Origin: Terrabacter sp. Root85
GTDB taxonomy: Bacteria > Actinomycetota > Actinomycetes > Actinomycetales > Dermatophilaceae
NCBI RefSeq assembly: GCF_001429185.1
Contig: NZ_LMIW01000009.1
Coordinates: 62,001 to 126,000, forward strand
Length of the DNA: 64,000 nt
Reading direction: 5' to 3'
The position numbers and the translations under genes were made by a program. Positions 25,593-34,259 of this stretch are shown one piece after another. Every line of letters starts with the position of its first letter. Position 1 is the first letter of the stretch. Under the pieces are notes generated by a model. That model was not told the origin of the DNA and made no database searches. It worked only from the letters and a program-made list of their open reading frames with translations.

Positions 25593-28547
25593 TCAGCCGG
25601 TCACGAGCCCACGTCGCCGCGCGATGGCGGCCGCCTCGGTGCGACCGGAGGCGCCGAGCTTGGCCAGGAGGTTGGAGACGTGGACGCTCACGGTCTTGGT
25701 GCTGATGTAGAGCTGCTTGCCGATCTGACCGTTGGTCAGGCCCTGCGCCAGCAGCGCGAGCACCTCGAGCTCACGCGGGGTGAGGTCGACCGTCACGCCG
25801 CCGGGGCGCACCGCGTCGAGCTCGGCGAGGAGCGGCTTCGCTTCGAGCCTGACGGCCTCCTCGCGGGCCAGCTCGGCGACCGTGCGGGACTCGACGTCCT
25901 CGCCCGCGGCCCGCAGGGCCTCGGCGAGCCGCGCCCGCGAGCGGGCGGTCTCGAAGACGTGGCCGTAGCGCTCGAACGCCGCGACGCTCTCGCGCCACGC
26001 GTCGACGAGCTCGGTCACCGGCGGCGGCTCCTCGACCCCGGCGACCCGCTGAAGCCGCAGCACCTCGGCCTCGAGCCGCGCGGTCCACGCCCACGTCTCG
26101 CGGCTCGTGTCCTCGAGCGACTCGGCGGCCGCGCGCTCGAACTTCGGACGGCTCGCCTTCTCGACGGCGGGCCGCAGCTCGCTGATGCGGCGGCCGCGAT
26201 CGGCGAGCTCCTCGACGACGGCGACGGCGCGGGCCCGGAGCGCCGGGTCGGCCCGCGGTACGAGCGCTGCAGCCTGCCCGGCCACGAGCGCGGCGAGCCG
26301 CACGACGGCGTGGTACTCGCCCCAGGTGGCGTCGAGGACGCGGACGGCCTCCTCGGTGAGGTCGAGCATCCCTCCGAGGTCGCCCGTCTGGCCGAGCACG
26401 TCGACGGCGGGCATGGTCGTCAGCACGACGCACAGGCCGTCGACGGGCCACCACTCCCGCATCGCCCCGATGAGGTCGGGGTCGACGGGGTCTCCGCGAC
26501 CGGCGTGCACGAGCAGGGCGGCGCCGGTGAAGATCGTGCGCCCCGGCTGCGGGGCCGGTCGCCCCGCGAGGTCGAGGCGTCGAGCCGCGCCGTCCCAGTC
26601 GCCGAGCTCGTAGGCCGTGAGTCCGCCGAGCAGGCGGCACTCCTGCCCCCAGGGTGCCCACTCTCGGTGCATCCGCCGGGCGACGGCGGCCCCGCGGTCG
26701 TAGAGCTCGAGCGACCCGGGAAGGTCGCCGCGGCGGTGCGCGAGGGACGCGAGCTGGTGCAGGGCGCGAAGGAGGAGGGGGTCGTCTGGATCGATGTCGG
26801 CGACGATCGAGCGAAGGTGCGTCTCGACCGAGTCGAGGTCCTCCTGCGCCTCGAGGATGCGAGCCATGATGGTGCGCACCTCGGCGAGCGCGCCGCCGAG
26901 TCCGAGACGCTCGGCGAGCAGGGACACCTCGTTGCCGACGACGGCGGCTTCGACGAACGAGCCGTTGTCGACGAGAGCCTGCACTCGGGCGACGAGCACC
27001 CGGACCCGGCGCTCGTCGGCCTCCTCGCCGATGAGCGACAGGGCCTCGTCGGTCAGGGCGATGGAGTCGATCGGCAGGTCGAGGATGCGCGAGCGGATGA
27101 CGAGCGTCGAGAGCAGGTCGGCGCGCGCGCCCGGGTCCTGCGCGGTGCCGGGATGGTCCAGCCGGTCGCGCAGCAGGTCCATGGCTCGGATCGGCTCACC
27201 GGCGACCATCGCCGCGCGCGAGGCCCGGAGGGTCACCTCGTCGCGTTCGGGGTCGTCCTCGTCGAGCCACGAGAGCGCGCGCTCGAGGAGCAGCAGCGCC
27301 TCCTGCGGACCGCCGACGGCCATGGCGGCCTCGGCCGCGGCTCGACTCGCGCGGACCGCCGTCGGCAGGTCGCCCACGGCGGCGGCGTGGCGGGCCAGCT
27401 CGGACGCGGGGGCGAGCTCGGGACGCTCGGCCAGCACGGCGGCATACGCCCGGTGGAGCCGTAGGCGCTCGCCGGGCAGGAGGCTGTCGGCCACGGCCTC
27501 ACCGAGGAGGGCGTGGCGGAAGGTGTAGGCCGGCGGCCAGCGGGCCTCGAGGACGTGGTGCTCCACCGCGGCGGCCAGCGCGGCCTCGAGCGTCTCGTCG
27601 GGGAGGTCGACGACGCGGGAGAGGAGGTCGTGGCCGATGAACTGCCCGCCCTTGAGGGCGATGGCCCGGAGCACGCGCTGGGCGGTGTCGTCGAGCTGCT
27701 CGACGCGGGCGCGGAGCACGCGGCTCAGGCCGCCGGTCAGGCCCTGGCCGGCCGCGGCGCTCGCGACGAGCTCCTCGGCGAAGAACGGGTTGCCCTCGGA
27801 GCGGCGGGCGATCTCGGCGTTCGTCGCGGCGTCGGTCGGGGCGCCCTCGATGCCGGAGACGAGCTCTCGCACGGCGTCGTCGGGGAGCGGGGCGAGCTCG
27901 ACGTGCTCGAGCCCCGCGATGCGCGCCCACACGGCGAGCGTCTCGTGCAGGGGGTGGCGGCGGTAGAGGTCGTCGGAGCGGTAGGTCACGACGAGGCCGA
28001 CCGCGTGCGTGAAGCCACGGGTCAGCAGGAGGGTGATGAGGTCGCGCGAGGAGTGGTCGGCCCAGTGGACGTCCTCGACGACGAGGAGGGACGGCTGGGC
28101 GTCGCCGAGCGCGGACAGCAGCGCGTGCACGGCCTCGGCGACCTGGCCGGGGTCGGTGCTGCGTCCGGAACGGTCCCGGTCGGGTGCGTCGGTGCGCCCC
28201 GGCAGCAGGTGGCCGAGGCTCGGGTGGGTCTCGAGCACACGCTCGACGACGTCGGGATGGCCTGCGTCGATGGTGCCGACGAGCTCGACGAAGGGCAGGT
28301 AGGCGAGGCTGCTGCCGGCCTGGCCGACGCAGTGACCGACGGCGGTGAACCAGTCGGACGCGGTGGCCTCGGTGACGAGGTGCCCCACGATGCGGGACTT
28401 GCCGATGCCGGCGTCGCCCGACAGCACGACGACGCCACCGGGCCGGGCACCCGGGGTGGGGCGCAGTCCGATGGCGTCGGCGAGACGGGACAGGTCGGTG
28501 TCCCGCCCGATGAGGGGGCCCGTGCTGAGCGGCATACGCGGAATCAT
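25593..28547 (-). CDS. LuxR-family regulator with AAA/ATPase domain (LAL type)
   Basis: 984 residues. Walker A GDAGIGKSR near residue 45 and Walker B LLVVEDVHWAD define the STAND-type ATPase domain. A long TPR-like helical region follows, then a C-terminal LuxR helix-turn-helix (LTPRELEVLALLAQGLTNGQ, then IGKQLYISTKTVSVHVSNLL). LAL regulators activate catabolic or secondary-metabolite genes when bound to an inducer. ATG 28547 (MIPRMPLSTG) was chosen; ATG 28535 is equally close to the domain start. A 52-residue gene lies just upstream on the same strand. Confidence 0.9.
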   Translation of the reverse strand: MIPRMPLSTGPLIGRDTDLSRLADAIGLRPTPGARPGGVVVLSGDAGIGKSRIVGHLVTEATASDWFTAVGHCVGQAGSSLAYLPFVELVGTIDAGHPDVVERVLETHPSLGHLLPGRTDAPDRDRSGRSTDPGQVAEAVHALLSALGDAQPSLLVVEDVHWADHSSRDLITLLLTRGFTHAVGLVVTYRSDDLYRRHPLHETLAVWARIAGLEHVELAPLPDDAVRELVSGIEGAPTDAATNAEIARRSEGNPFFAEELVASAAAGQGLTGGLSRVLRARVEQLDDTAQRVLRAIALKGGQFIGHDLLSRVVDLPDETLEAALAAAVEHHVLEARWPPAYTFRHALLGEAVADSLLPGERLRLHRAYAAVLAERPELAPASELARHAAAVGDLPTAVRASRAAAEAAMAVGGPQEALLLLERALSWLDEDDPERDEVTLRASRAAMVAGEPIRAMDLLRDRLDHPGTAQDPGARADLLSTLVIRSRILDLPIDSIALTDEALSLIGEEADERRVRVLVARVQALVDNGSFVEAAVVGNEVSLLAERLGLGGALAEVRTIMARILEAQEDLDSVETHLRSIVADIDPDDPLLLRALHQLASLAHRRGDLPGSLELYDRGAAVARRMHREWAPWGQECRLLGGLTAYELGDWDGAARRLDLAGRPAPQPGRTIFTGAALLVHAGRGDPVDPDLIGAMREWWPVDGLCVVLTTMPAVDVLGQTGDLGGMLDLTEEAVRVLDATWGEYHAVVRLAALVAGQAAALVPRADPALRARAVAVVEELADRGRRISELRPAVEKASRPKFERAAAESLEDTSRETWAWTARLEAEVLRLQRVAGVEEPPPVTELVDAWRESVAAFERYGHVFETARSRARLAEALRAAGEDVESRTVAELAREEAVRLEAKPLLAELDAVRPGGVTVDLTPRELEVLALLAQGLTNGQIGKQLYISTKTVSVHVSNLLAKLGASGRTEAAAIARRRGLVTG

Positions 28548-28603
28548 CGCGTACTCCGCCGACAGGAGCGGGACGGTCGGCGACACGGGTCGCGTCGCCG
28601 TCG

Positions 28604-28762
28604 TCACCGCGCGCGGCCCGGGTTGTTCTCCTCTCGGGAGACCCGCGCCATGGTGCGGCGCATGATCTCGAGCGACGAGTCGCGGCGGACGCGGCGACGC
28701 TGCGGGTAGCGGGACTCGATCTCGACCTGGACGGTGCGGAAGTCGATGTACTGGGTGGTCAT
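28604..28762 (-). CDS. Small basic protein upstream of the LAL regulator
   Basis: 52 residues, strongly basic in the middle (SRYPQRRRVRRDSS), starting MTTQYIDFRTVQVEI. No family recognised. An AGAGGAAAG ribosome site precedes ATG 28762 at good spacing, and the reading frame is closed by a stop before the LAL start, 56 bases on. This supports a real small gene, probably in one transcript with the regulator. Confidence 0.6.
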   Translation of the reverse strand: MTTQYIDFRTVQVEIESRYPQRRRVRRDSSLEIMRRTMARVSREENNPGRAR

Positions 28763-28854
28763 GGTCTTTCCTCTGCTCGTGCCGTTCTGGACTTCTCCAG
28801 ACTCGGTTGCTGAGGTAGACCCCCACATCGGACGACCGCCCTATCCCTGCCCGC

Positions 28855-28907
28855 CGACTACCTCAGATCCGATGGCGTATGCCGGGTGGACCCGTCTGAG
28901 GTAGTCG
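28855..28907. promoter_or_regulatory. 13-base inverted repeat upstream of the small gene and LAL regulator
   Basis: CGACTACCTCAGA (28855-28867) and TCTGAGGTAGTCG (28895-28907) are perfect inverted copies separated by 27 bases. A third half site, CTGAGGTAG, lies at 28810-28818, nearer the start of the small gene at 28762. The spacer contains one GTATGCCG octamer. The arrangement suits an operator for a dimeric regulator such as the LAL protein itself; as RNA it would also fold into a stem after the NERD gene. Confidence 0.5.
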
Positions 28908-28919
28908 CCCGGTGGCTTT

Positions 28920-29846
28920 TCAGGCGGGCGGGAAGGCAGCCGCCAGCCGATCGCGCACGGCTGCGACGTCCACGGTCGCGAGCGACGCCGTGTCGCGGGT
29001 GGGCGGCGTCGCCGTGACGAGCTGCACGAGGCGCTGGGACCACAGCACGTGAACTCCGCAGGTCACGAAGGCACCACCGATGAGCGGCCAGTCGGCGGCG
29101 ACGAAGCACAGCACCCCCGTCACGGGGACGGTCGGGTCGTCGACGGCCGTGCGGACGATGTCGACCTGCCCCAGCACCCCGTCGACGAGCTTCGTGCAGT
29201 CCCTTCCACCGACGACGAGCTTCTCGGTGCGGGGCCGAAAGAGGCCGCCCTCGACGCGGAGGGCGGGCCTGCCCTTGTACTTCTTCGCGTCGACGACGAA
29301 GATGCCGTGGCGCGAGACGACGACGTGGTCGATGTTGGCCCGCGTCCTGGGAATGCGCCGATCGTGCAGCACGGCGAGGTCGTCACCCACGAGGGCGTCG
29401 AGACGGCCGCCCACGAACTGCTCGCCCTCCGCGCCGGTGTCCCACGCCCGGGTGCTCTGCGGCTCCTCGGTGATGGCGAGGAGGAATCCGCCGATGCGTG
29501 GGTGGCGCTCGCGGACGCGTCGCTCCCGGGCGTCGCGCCGCCGTTCGAACTCGCGCCGCGCCGACCCCCCGGCCTGGCCGCTGGTTTCCCGGGCCGGCTC
29601 GGGCTGGAGGGACGGCTGGGCCCGTGGTTCGTCGGGGACGACGGCCACGCCGACGTCGTCGCACTCCGGGGTGACCGTCTTGGCCGACTCACCCGGGCAC
29701 TCGAGGCAGCGCACGGTCCGGCTCGACCGTTCGTAGACGGCACGGGTACCTGCTGGGAGCGGGGCGGCGCACCGTCGGCACGTGCCGGCATACCGAAGCC
29801 TCATGCGTTTGTCGTCGCCGACGTCGGCGACGTCCCCCGTGCTCAC
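28920..29846 (-). CDS. NERD-domain (nuclease-related) protein
   Basis: 308 residues. An N-terminal cysteine cluster (CRRCAAPLPAG and VRCLEC) suggests a small zinc ribbon. The C-terminal half carries a NERD domain with NIDHVVVSRHGIFVVDAKKYKG split as the conserved D...DAK core of the nuclease-like fold (Asp, then Asp-x-Lys). NERD proteins are thought to act on DNA; activity is unproven here. The start is at ATG 29846, with ATG 29804 (MRLRYAG) as the alternative closer to the zinc ribbon. Confidence 0.8.
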   Translation of the reverse strand: MSTGDVADVGDDKRMRLRYAGTCRRCAAPLPAGTRAVYERSSRTVRCLECPGESAKTVTPECDDVGVAVVPDEPRAQPSLQPEPARETSGQAGGSARREFERRRDARERRVRERHPRIGGFLLAITEEPQSTRAWDTGAEGEQFVGGRLDALVGDDLAVLHDRRIPRTRANIDHVVVSRHGIFVVDAKKYKGRPALRVEGGLFRPRTEKLVVGGRDCTKLVDGVLGQVDIVRTAVDDPTVPVTGVLCFVAADWPLIGGAFVTCGVHVLWSQRLVQLVTATPPTRDTASLATVDVAAVRDRLAAAFPPA

Positions 29847-29903
29847 GCAGCAGAGGTTAGGTCGAGTCCTTCCGTCGCGCAGGCCAACGAGCGAATCGGG
29901 CGT

Positions 29904-30500
29904 TCAGCCGAGGAGGAGGGTGGCGGCGATGGTGAACATGACGACGGCGATCGCGACGTCGAGAACGCGCCACGTGGCCGGCCGCGCGAAGAGCGGCGCG
30001 AGCAGGCGCGCGCCGTAGCCGAGCGAGGTGAACCACACGACGCTGGCGAGCGCGGCCCCACCGGCGAACCACCACCGTCCGTCCGGACCGTGCTGGTTGG
30101 CGAGCGACCCGACGAGCAGCACGGTGTCGAGGTAGACGTGCGGGTTGAGCCAGGTGAGCGCGAGGACCGTCGCGAGCACGCCGCTGCGCGACCGCTGGGT
30201 GCCGCCGGCCTCGAGGCCCTTGGGGTGGCGCGCGTTGCGCAGGCACAGCAGGCCGTAGCCGACGAGGTATGCCGCCCCGACCCACCGCACGACCGTCAGC
30301 AGTCCCGGGTGGGCCGTGACCAGACCGCCCACGCCGAGCACGCCGGCGAGGACGAGGACGGCGTCGCTCACGGCGCAGACGGCGACGACGAGCCCGACGT
30401 GGTGACGCGCGAGGCCGGTGCGGAGCACGTAGGCGTTCTGCGCGCCGATGGCCACGATGAGCGAGGCCATGGTGAGGAAGCCGGGCACGAGGGAGGTCAC
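29904..30500 (-). CDS. LysE/ArgO-family amino-acid exporter
   Basis: 198 residues, six predicted transmembrane helices, with the family start IVAIGAQNAYVLRTGL and the WLNPHVYLDT segment of LysE/ArgO. Exports L-lysine and/or L-arginine when they accumulate. GTG 30500 is the start. It is divergent from a LysG/ArgP regulator, the standard pairing in actinobacteria, with 70 bases between. Confidence 0.88.
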   Translation of the reverse strand: MTSLVPGFLTMASLIVAIGAQNAYVLRTGLARHHVGLVVAVCAVSDAVLVLAGVLGVGGLVTAHPGLLTVVRWVGAAYLVGYGLLCLRNARHPKGLEAGGTQRSRSGVLATVLALTWLNPHVYLDTVLLVGSLANQHGPDGRWWFAGGAALASVVWFTSLGYGARLLAPLFARPATWRVLDVAIAVVMFTIAATLLLG

Positions 30501-30570
30501 GCCCTCGACCGTAGAGGGAACGTGACCTTCAGTGAAGCGAAGGTTTCTTCAGCATCATTAGCATGGCTTC
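30501..30570. promoter_or_regulatory. lysE/lysG divergent control region
   Basis: Contains the perfect palindrome CTTCAGTGAAG (30527-30537) and the adjacent GAAGGTTTCTTC (30539-30550), also self-complementary at its ends. These fit LysR-type recognition and activation sites of LysG, which activates lysE when lysine or arginine is bound (known for the family; binding here is inferred). Confidence 0.5.
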
Positions 30571-31512
30571 ATGCGGCTCCAGCCCGAGCACCTCGCGACC
30601 CTGCTCGCCATCATCGACACCGGCACCTTCGACGCGGCGGCCCGACGGCTCCACGTGACACCGTCGGCCGTGAGCCAGCGGGTCAAGGCGCTCGAGGCCG
30701 AGGTCGGCCAGGTCGTGGTCGTGCGCAGCACCCCGTGTCGCGCCACGAGCGCGGGCGAGGCGCTCGTCCGGCTCGCCCGGCAGCAGGGACTGCTCGAGTC
30801 GGAGGCGCTTGCGGGGCTTGTCGCCGACGGCCGGTCCCGGGTCGACCTGCCGATCGTCGTCAACGCGGACTCGATGTCGACGTGGTTCGGTGCGGTGCTG
30901 ACCGAGGCTGCCGCCTGGGACGACGTCGTGCTGCGCCTGAGGGTCGAGGACCAGGACCACTCGGCTCGGCTGCTCCGGTCGGGTGAGGTGCTCGGCGCCG
31001 TGACGTCCGACCCGACGCCGGTCCAGGGCTGCTCGACCGAGCCTCTCGTCACGATGCGCTACCTGCCAGCGGCAGCGCCACAGCTCGTGGACCGTCATCG
31101 GGTCGGCCGTGGGATCGACTGGGCCGCAATGCCGCTCGTGCGTTTCAACGACAAGGACGACATCCAGCAGCGCATCCTCGACCGGCGCGGCGTGGACGTC
31201 GCGCCGCCGACGCACGAGGTGCCCGACGGTGGTGGCTTCGTGACGGCGGTCCGCTCCGGGCTCGGCTGGGGTGCGCTCCTGACAACGCAGCTCGGGCCGT
31301 TGCTCGACGCTGGTGAGCTCGTGCGACTCGGGTCGCGCGACCACGTCGACGTCCAGCTCTACTGGCAGCGGTGGCGGCTGCCCTCGGCGCACCTCGACCG
31401 GCTGAGCGACACGGTCCGACGCGAGTCGGCGCGTGGCGGGATCCATCCGGATGGCGGCAGTCACCCGCAAGGGGTGAGCCGCGGCGACCAGGGCCGCTCG
31501 ATAGTGGAGTGA
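30571..31512 (+). CDS. LysG/ArgP-type LysR transcriptional activator
   Basis: 313 residues. LysR winged helix (DAAARRLHVTPSAVSQRVKA, residues about 20-39) and an effector domain close to ArgP/LysG, with the conserved VVVNADS-like start (IVVNADSMSTW). It likely activates the divergent lysE in response to basic amino acids. ATG 30571 is unambiguous. The C-terminal tail after about residue 290 is Gly/Arg-rich and probably disordered. Confidence 0.87.
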   Translation: MRLQPEHLATLLAIIDTGTFDAAARRLHVTPSAVSQRVKALEAEVGQVVVVRSTPCRATSAGEALVRLARQQGLLESEALAGLVADGRSRVDLPIVVNADSMSTWFGAVLTEAAAWDDVVLRLRVEDQDHSARLLRSGEVLGAVTSDPTPVQGCSTEPLVTMRYLPAAAPQLVDRHRVGRGIDWAAMPLVRFNDKDDIQQRILDRRGVDVAPPTHEVPDGGGFVTAVRSGLGWGALLTTQLGPLLDAGELVRLGSRDHVDVQLYWQRWRLPSAHLDRLSDTVRRESARGGIHPDGGSHPQGVSRGDQGRSIVE

Positions 31513-31540
31513 TCGACCCGTCGACGGGAGCGAGCCGAGG

Positions 31541-32239
31541 ATGAGGGTACGACCAGAACGCCTGAACGCGGCGATCGCCTGGCTCTTCATGGCCGGCTCG
31601 GCGTGCTTCGTGCTGGGCTCGGTGCCTGCCTACCTGAATGCCGTCGGGGGATGGGTCGATGGCGTCACCTACGTCGTCGGCTCGGTCTTCTTCACCAGCG
31701 CTTCGTCCTGCCAGCTCGTGCAGGCGCAGAACCCCTCGACGACCGCCGTCGACGAGGTCACCCAGCACCAGCCGGTCCAGGCGCGTCTGTGGTGCTGGCT
31801 GCCGCACGACCTCAACTGGCTGGCCGCGGCCGTGCAAGTCCCCGGCACGCTGTTCTTCAACGTCAGCACCGTCGCCGCCGTGACCCACAACGCGACGGCC
31901 GCCGAGTCCGATCGCTACGTGTGGCGGCCGGACCTCTACGGGTCGGTGCTCTTCCTCGTGGCGAGCGCCTGCGCCGTGCTCGCGGTCTCGAGCCGCTTCC
32001 TCAGCGTCCAGCCCCGGTCGTTCCCGTGGCGGATCGCATGGCTCAACATGCTCGGCTCGGTGTTCTTCATGGCCTCCGCGATCGCCAGCTTCGTCGTTCC
32101 GAGCACGGACCAGGTGCTGAGCACGCGGATCGCCGTGGCCGGGACCTTCTGGGGCGCCGTGTGCTTCCTCGTCGGCGCCGCACTCCTGCTCCCGGCCTGG
32201 CGGCGTGCCGTCGCGACCGTCACGCCCGCGAGTCCCTAG
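31541..32239 (+). CDS. Multi-pass membrane protein beside glutamate decarboxylase
   Basis: 232 residues, six or so hydrophobic helices (for example IAWLFMAGSACFVLGSV at the N terminus and WLNMLGSVFFMASAIASFVV later), consistent with the YrhK-like membrane family. It precedes glutamate decarboxylase by 34 bases on the same strand, behind the same apparent promoter region. It may take part in acid tolerance or GABA handling, but it shows no similarity I can see to the GadC antiporter. Start ATG 31541. Confidence 0.7.
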   Translation: MRVRPERLNAAIAWLFMAGSACFVLGSVPAYLNAVGGWVDGVTYVVGSVFFTSASSCQLVQAQNPSTTAVDEVTQHQPVQARLWCWLPHDLNWLAAAVQVPGTLFFNVSTVAAVTHNATAAESDRYVWRPDLYGSVLFLVASACAVLAVSSRFLSVQPRSFPWRIAWLNMLGSVFFMASAIASFVVPSTDQVLSTRIAVAGTFWGAVCFLVGAALLLPAWRRAVATVTPASP

Positions 32240-32273
32240 ACACCACCCCTCCGTCCGACTCAAGGAGAAGCGC

Positions 32274-33650
32274 ATGTCCACACCGTCCGAGATCAACGCC
32301 ATAGCAGCGCTCTACGGCAACCGCTTCGTCACCGAGGAGGTGCCCAGCCGCGAGTTCCCGGTCACGGGGATGAGCGCGGTCGACGCCAGGCGCCTGGTGG
32401 CCGAAGACCTCGCCCTCGAAGGGGATCCGGGGCGCAACCTCGCGACCTTCGTCACCACGTGGATGGAGCCGGAGGCGCAGCAGATCATCGCGGAGAACCT
32501 GCACCGCAACTTCATCGACCACGCGGAGTACCCGCGCACGGCCGAGATCGAGCAGCGCTGCATCCGGATGCTCGCCGACCTGTTCCACGCCCCGGGCGAG
32601 ACCACGGGAGCGCGGACGCAGGGCTCGTCCGAGGCGATCATGCTCGGCGGTCTGTCGCTGAAGTGGAACTGGCGCACCCGTCGCCAGGCCGCGGGCAGCT
32701 CGACGGAGCGTCCGAACCTGGTCTTCGGCGGCGACGTGCACGTCGTGTGGGAGAAGTTCTGTCGCTATTTCGACGTCGAGGCGCGGATCGTCCCGCTTCA
32801 GCGCGGGAAGTACACCATCGGCCCGGAGGACGTCGCCCCGCACGTGGACGAGAACACCATCGGAGTCGCGGCCGTCCTCGGCACGACCTTCACCGGCCAC
32901 AAGGACGACATCGTCGGCATCAACGACCTGCTCGTGCAGATGAAGCAGGAGCGTGACCTCGACGTGCCGTTACACATCGACGGGGCCAGTGGTGGCTTCG
33001 TGTGGCCGTTCCTCTACCCGGACTCGCCCTGGGACTTCCGGCTCGAGCAGGTGCGCTCGATCAACGTCTCGGGGCACAAGTTCGGCCTGGTCTATCCGGG
33101 CATCGGCTGGTTGATCTTCCGGGAGGTCGCCGACCTGGCGCCCGACCTGGTCTTCAAGGAGAACTACCTCGGCAAGACCGACTCGACCTTCACCCTGAAC
33201 TTCTCGACGGGGTCGGCGATGGTCCTGGCGCAGTACTACAACCTCGTGCGCTACGGACGTGAGGGCTACACCTACATCATGCGCAACATGCAGGCGAATG
33301 CTCGGATGCTCGGCGACAAGCTCGAGGCGATGGGCCGCTTCGAGCTGATCGGCCGGGAGGAGGAGCAGCTCCCGCTCGTCGCCTTCATGCTGTCCGGTGA
33401 CCACGGGTACGACGAGTTCGACATCGCCTGGCAGCTGTCTGCCGAGCGCGGTTGGATGGTGCCCGCCTACACGCTGCCACCCGACGCCCAGGACGTCACC
33501 ATCATGCGCGCGCTGGTCAAGGAGACGATGAGCCGCGAGCACGTCGACACCCTGGCCCGCGACATCGAGGAGGCCTGCACGACGCTGGCGGCGAAGGGTG
33601 CGGCACACGAGTCGGAGCGAGCCAAGATGGTCAGCGGCCCGGGCCACTGA
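32274..33650 (+). CDS. gadB: Glutamate decarboxylase
   Basis: PLP-dependent decarboxylation of L-glutamate to GABA and CO2, consuming a proton; acid tolerance or GABA production. 458 residues, usual length. The PLP lysine is in SINVSGHKFGLVYPG (near residue 270). Other family segments are DHAEYPRTAEIEQR, TQGSSEAIMLGG and LHIDGASGGFVWPF. ATG 32274 has an AAGGAG site 6 bases upstream. A membrane protein gene precedes it; no GABA antiporter gene is within reach. Codon use includes a few more A/T-ending codons (TAT, ATA) than its neighbours, a weak hint of a different history. Confidence 0.93.
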   Translation: MSTPSEINAIAALYGNRFVTEEVPSREFPVTGMSAVDARRLVAEDLALEGDPGRNLATFVTTWMEPEAQQIIAENLHRNFIDHAEYPRTAEIEQRCIRMLADLFHAPGETTGARTQGSSEAIMLGGLSLKWNWRTRRQAAGSSTERPNLVFGGDVHVVWEKFCRYFDVEARIVPLQRGKYTIGPEDVAPHVDENTIGVAAVLGTTFTGHKDDIVGINDLLVQMKQERDLDVPLHIDGASGGFVWPFLYPDSPWDFRLEQVRSINVSGHKFGLVYPGIGWLIFREVADLAPDLVFKENYLGKTDSTFTLNFSTGSAMVLAQYYNLVRYGREGYTYIMRNMQANARMLGDKLEAMGRFELIGREEEQLPLVAFMLSGDHGYDEFDIAWQLSAERGWMVPAYTLPPDAQDVTIMRALVKETMSREHVDTLARDIEEACTTLAAKGAAHESERAKMVSGPGH

Positions 33651-33686
33651 ACGACTGCTGCGCCCTCGACCGTCCTCGGTCCTGGC

Positions 33687-34067
33687 CTACTCGGCGGAGG
33701 CGTGCCACGCCCGCCACGCGGCATACCCCCCGATGACGTCGGTGGCGCGGTGGATGCCGAGGTCCTGGAGCGCGGCGGCCGCCAGGCTGGAGGTGTAGCC
33801 CTCCTGGCAGAGGACGATCACCTCGAGGTCGTGGCTCGCGACCGGCAGCGACGCGTCGCTCGAGGGGTCGAGACGCCACTCGAGGACGTTGCGCTCGATC
33901 ACCGTCACGAAGGGCAGCTCACCCTCGGCCGCACGCTGGGCGGCAGGGCGGATGTCGACGACGAGCGCGCCGTCCGCACGTGCCGTCTCCGCCTGTTCGG
34001 GCGTGAGCCGGTGGAGGCGACCGCGAGCCTCGGCGAGGACCTCGTCGATGGTGCGGGGTCGGGACAT
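33687..34067 (-). CDS. Single-domain rhodanese-like protein
   Basis: 126 residues with one rhodanese domain. The active-site cysteine is in VIVLCQEGYTSS (near residue 87), followed by the short six-residue loop typical of sulfurtransferases rather than phosphatases; the LVVDIRP motif is also intact. Likely transfers sulfane sulfur to a small acceptor or protein. ATG 34067 is the start. It is convergent with glutamate decarboxylase and divergent from the EamA transporter gene. Confidence 0.87.
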   Translation of the reverse strand: MSRPRTIDEVLAEARGRLHRLTPEQAETARADGALVVDIRPAAQRAAEGELPFVTVIERNVLEWRLDPSSDASLPVASHDLEVIVLCQEGYTSSLAAAALQDLGIHRATDVIGGYAAWRAWHASAE

Positions 34068-34259
34068 GGTCAGGCCTCTCGGGACGGGCAGTGGCAGGTC
34101 GGCCAGCCTTGCGCTGGGGGCACGTCCACCGTGCCACACGGCGGGCGTCGACGCGTGTGCGACCTGACGCCTGACACCCGTCCGTGGTGGCGGGATGTGG
34201 GGGACATCTGACCGGAAAACCGGCGGCGCTCTGTCGGTGTCGACGCCTACGGTCGTCGA
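34068..34259. other. Divergent intergenic region without recognisable elements
   Basis: 192 bases between the rhodanese and EamA starts. I see the two ribosome-site regions, and no repeat, riboswitch-like fold or clear promoter that I can defend. Confidence 0.4.
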
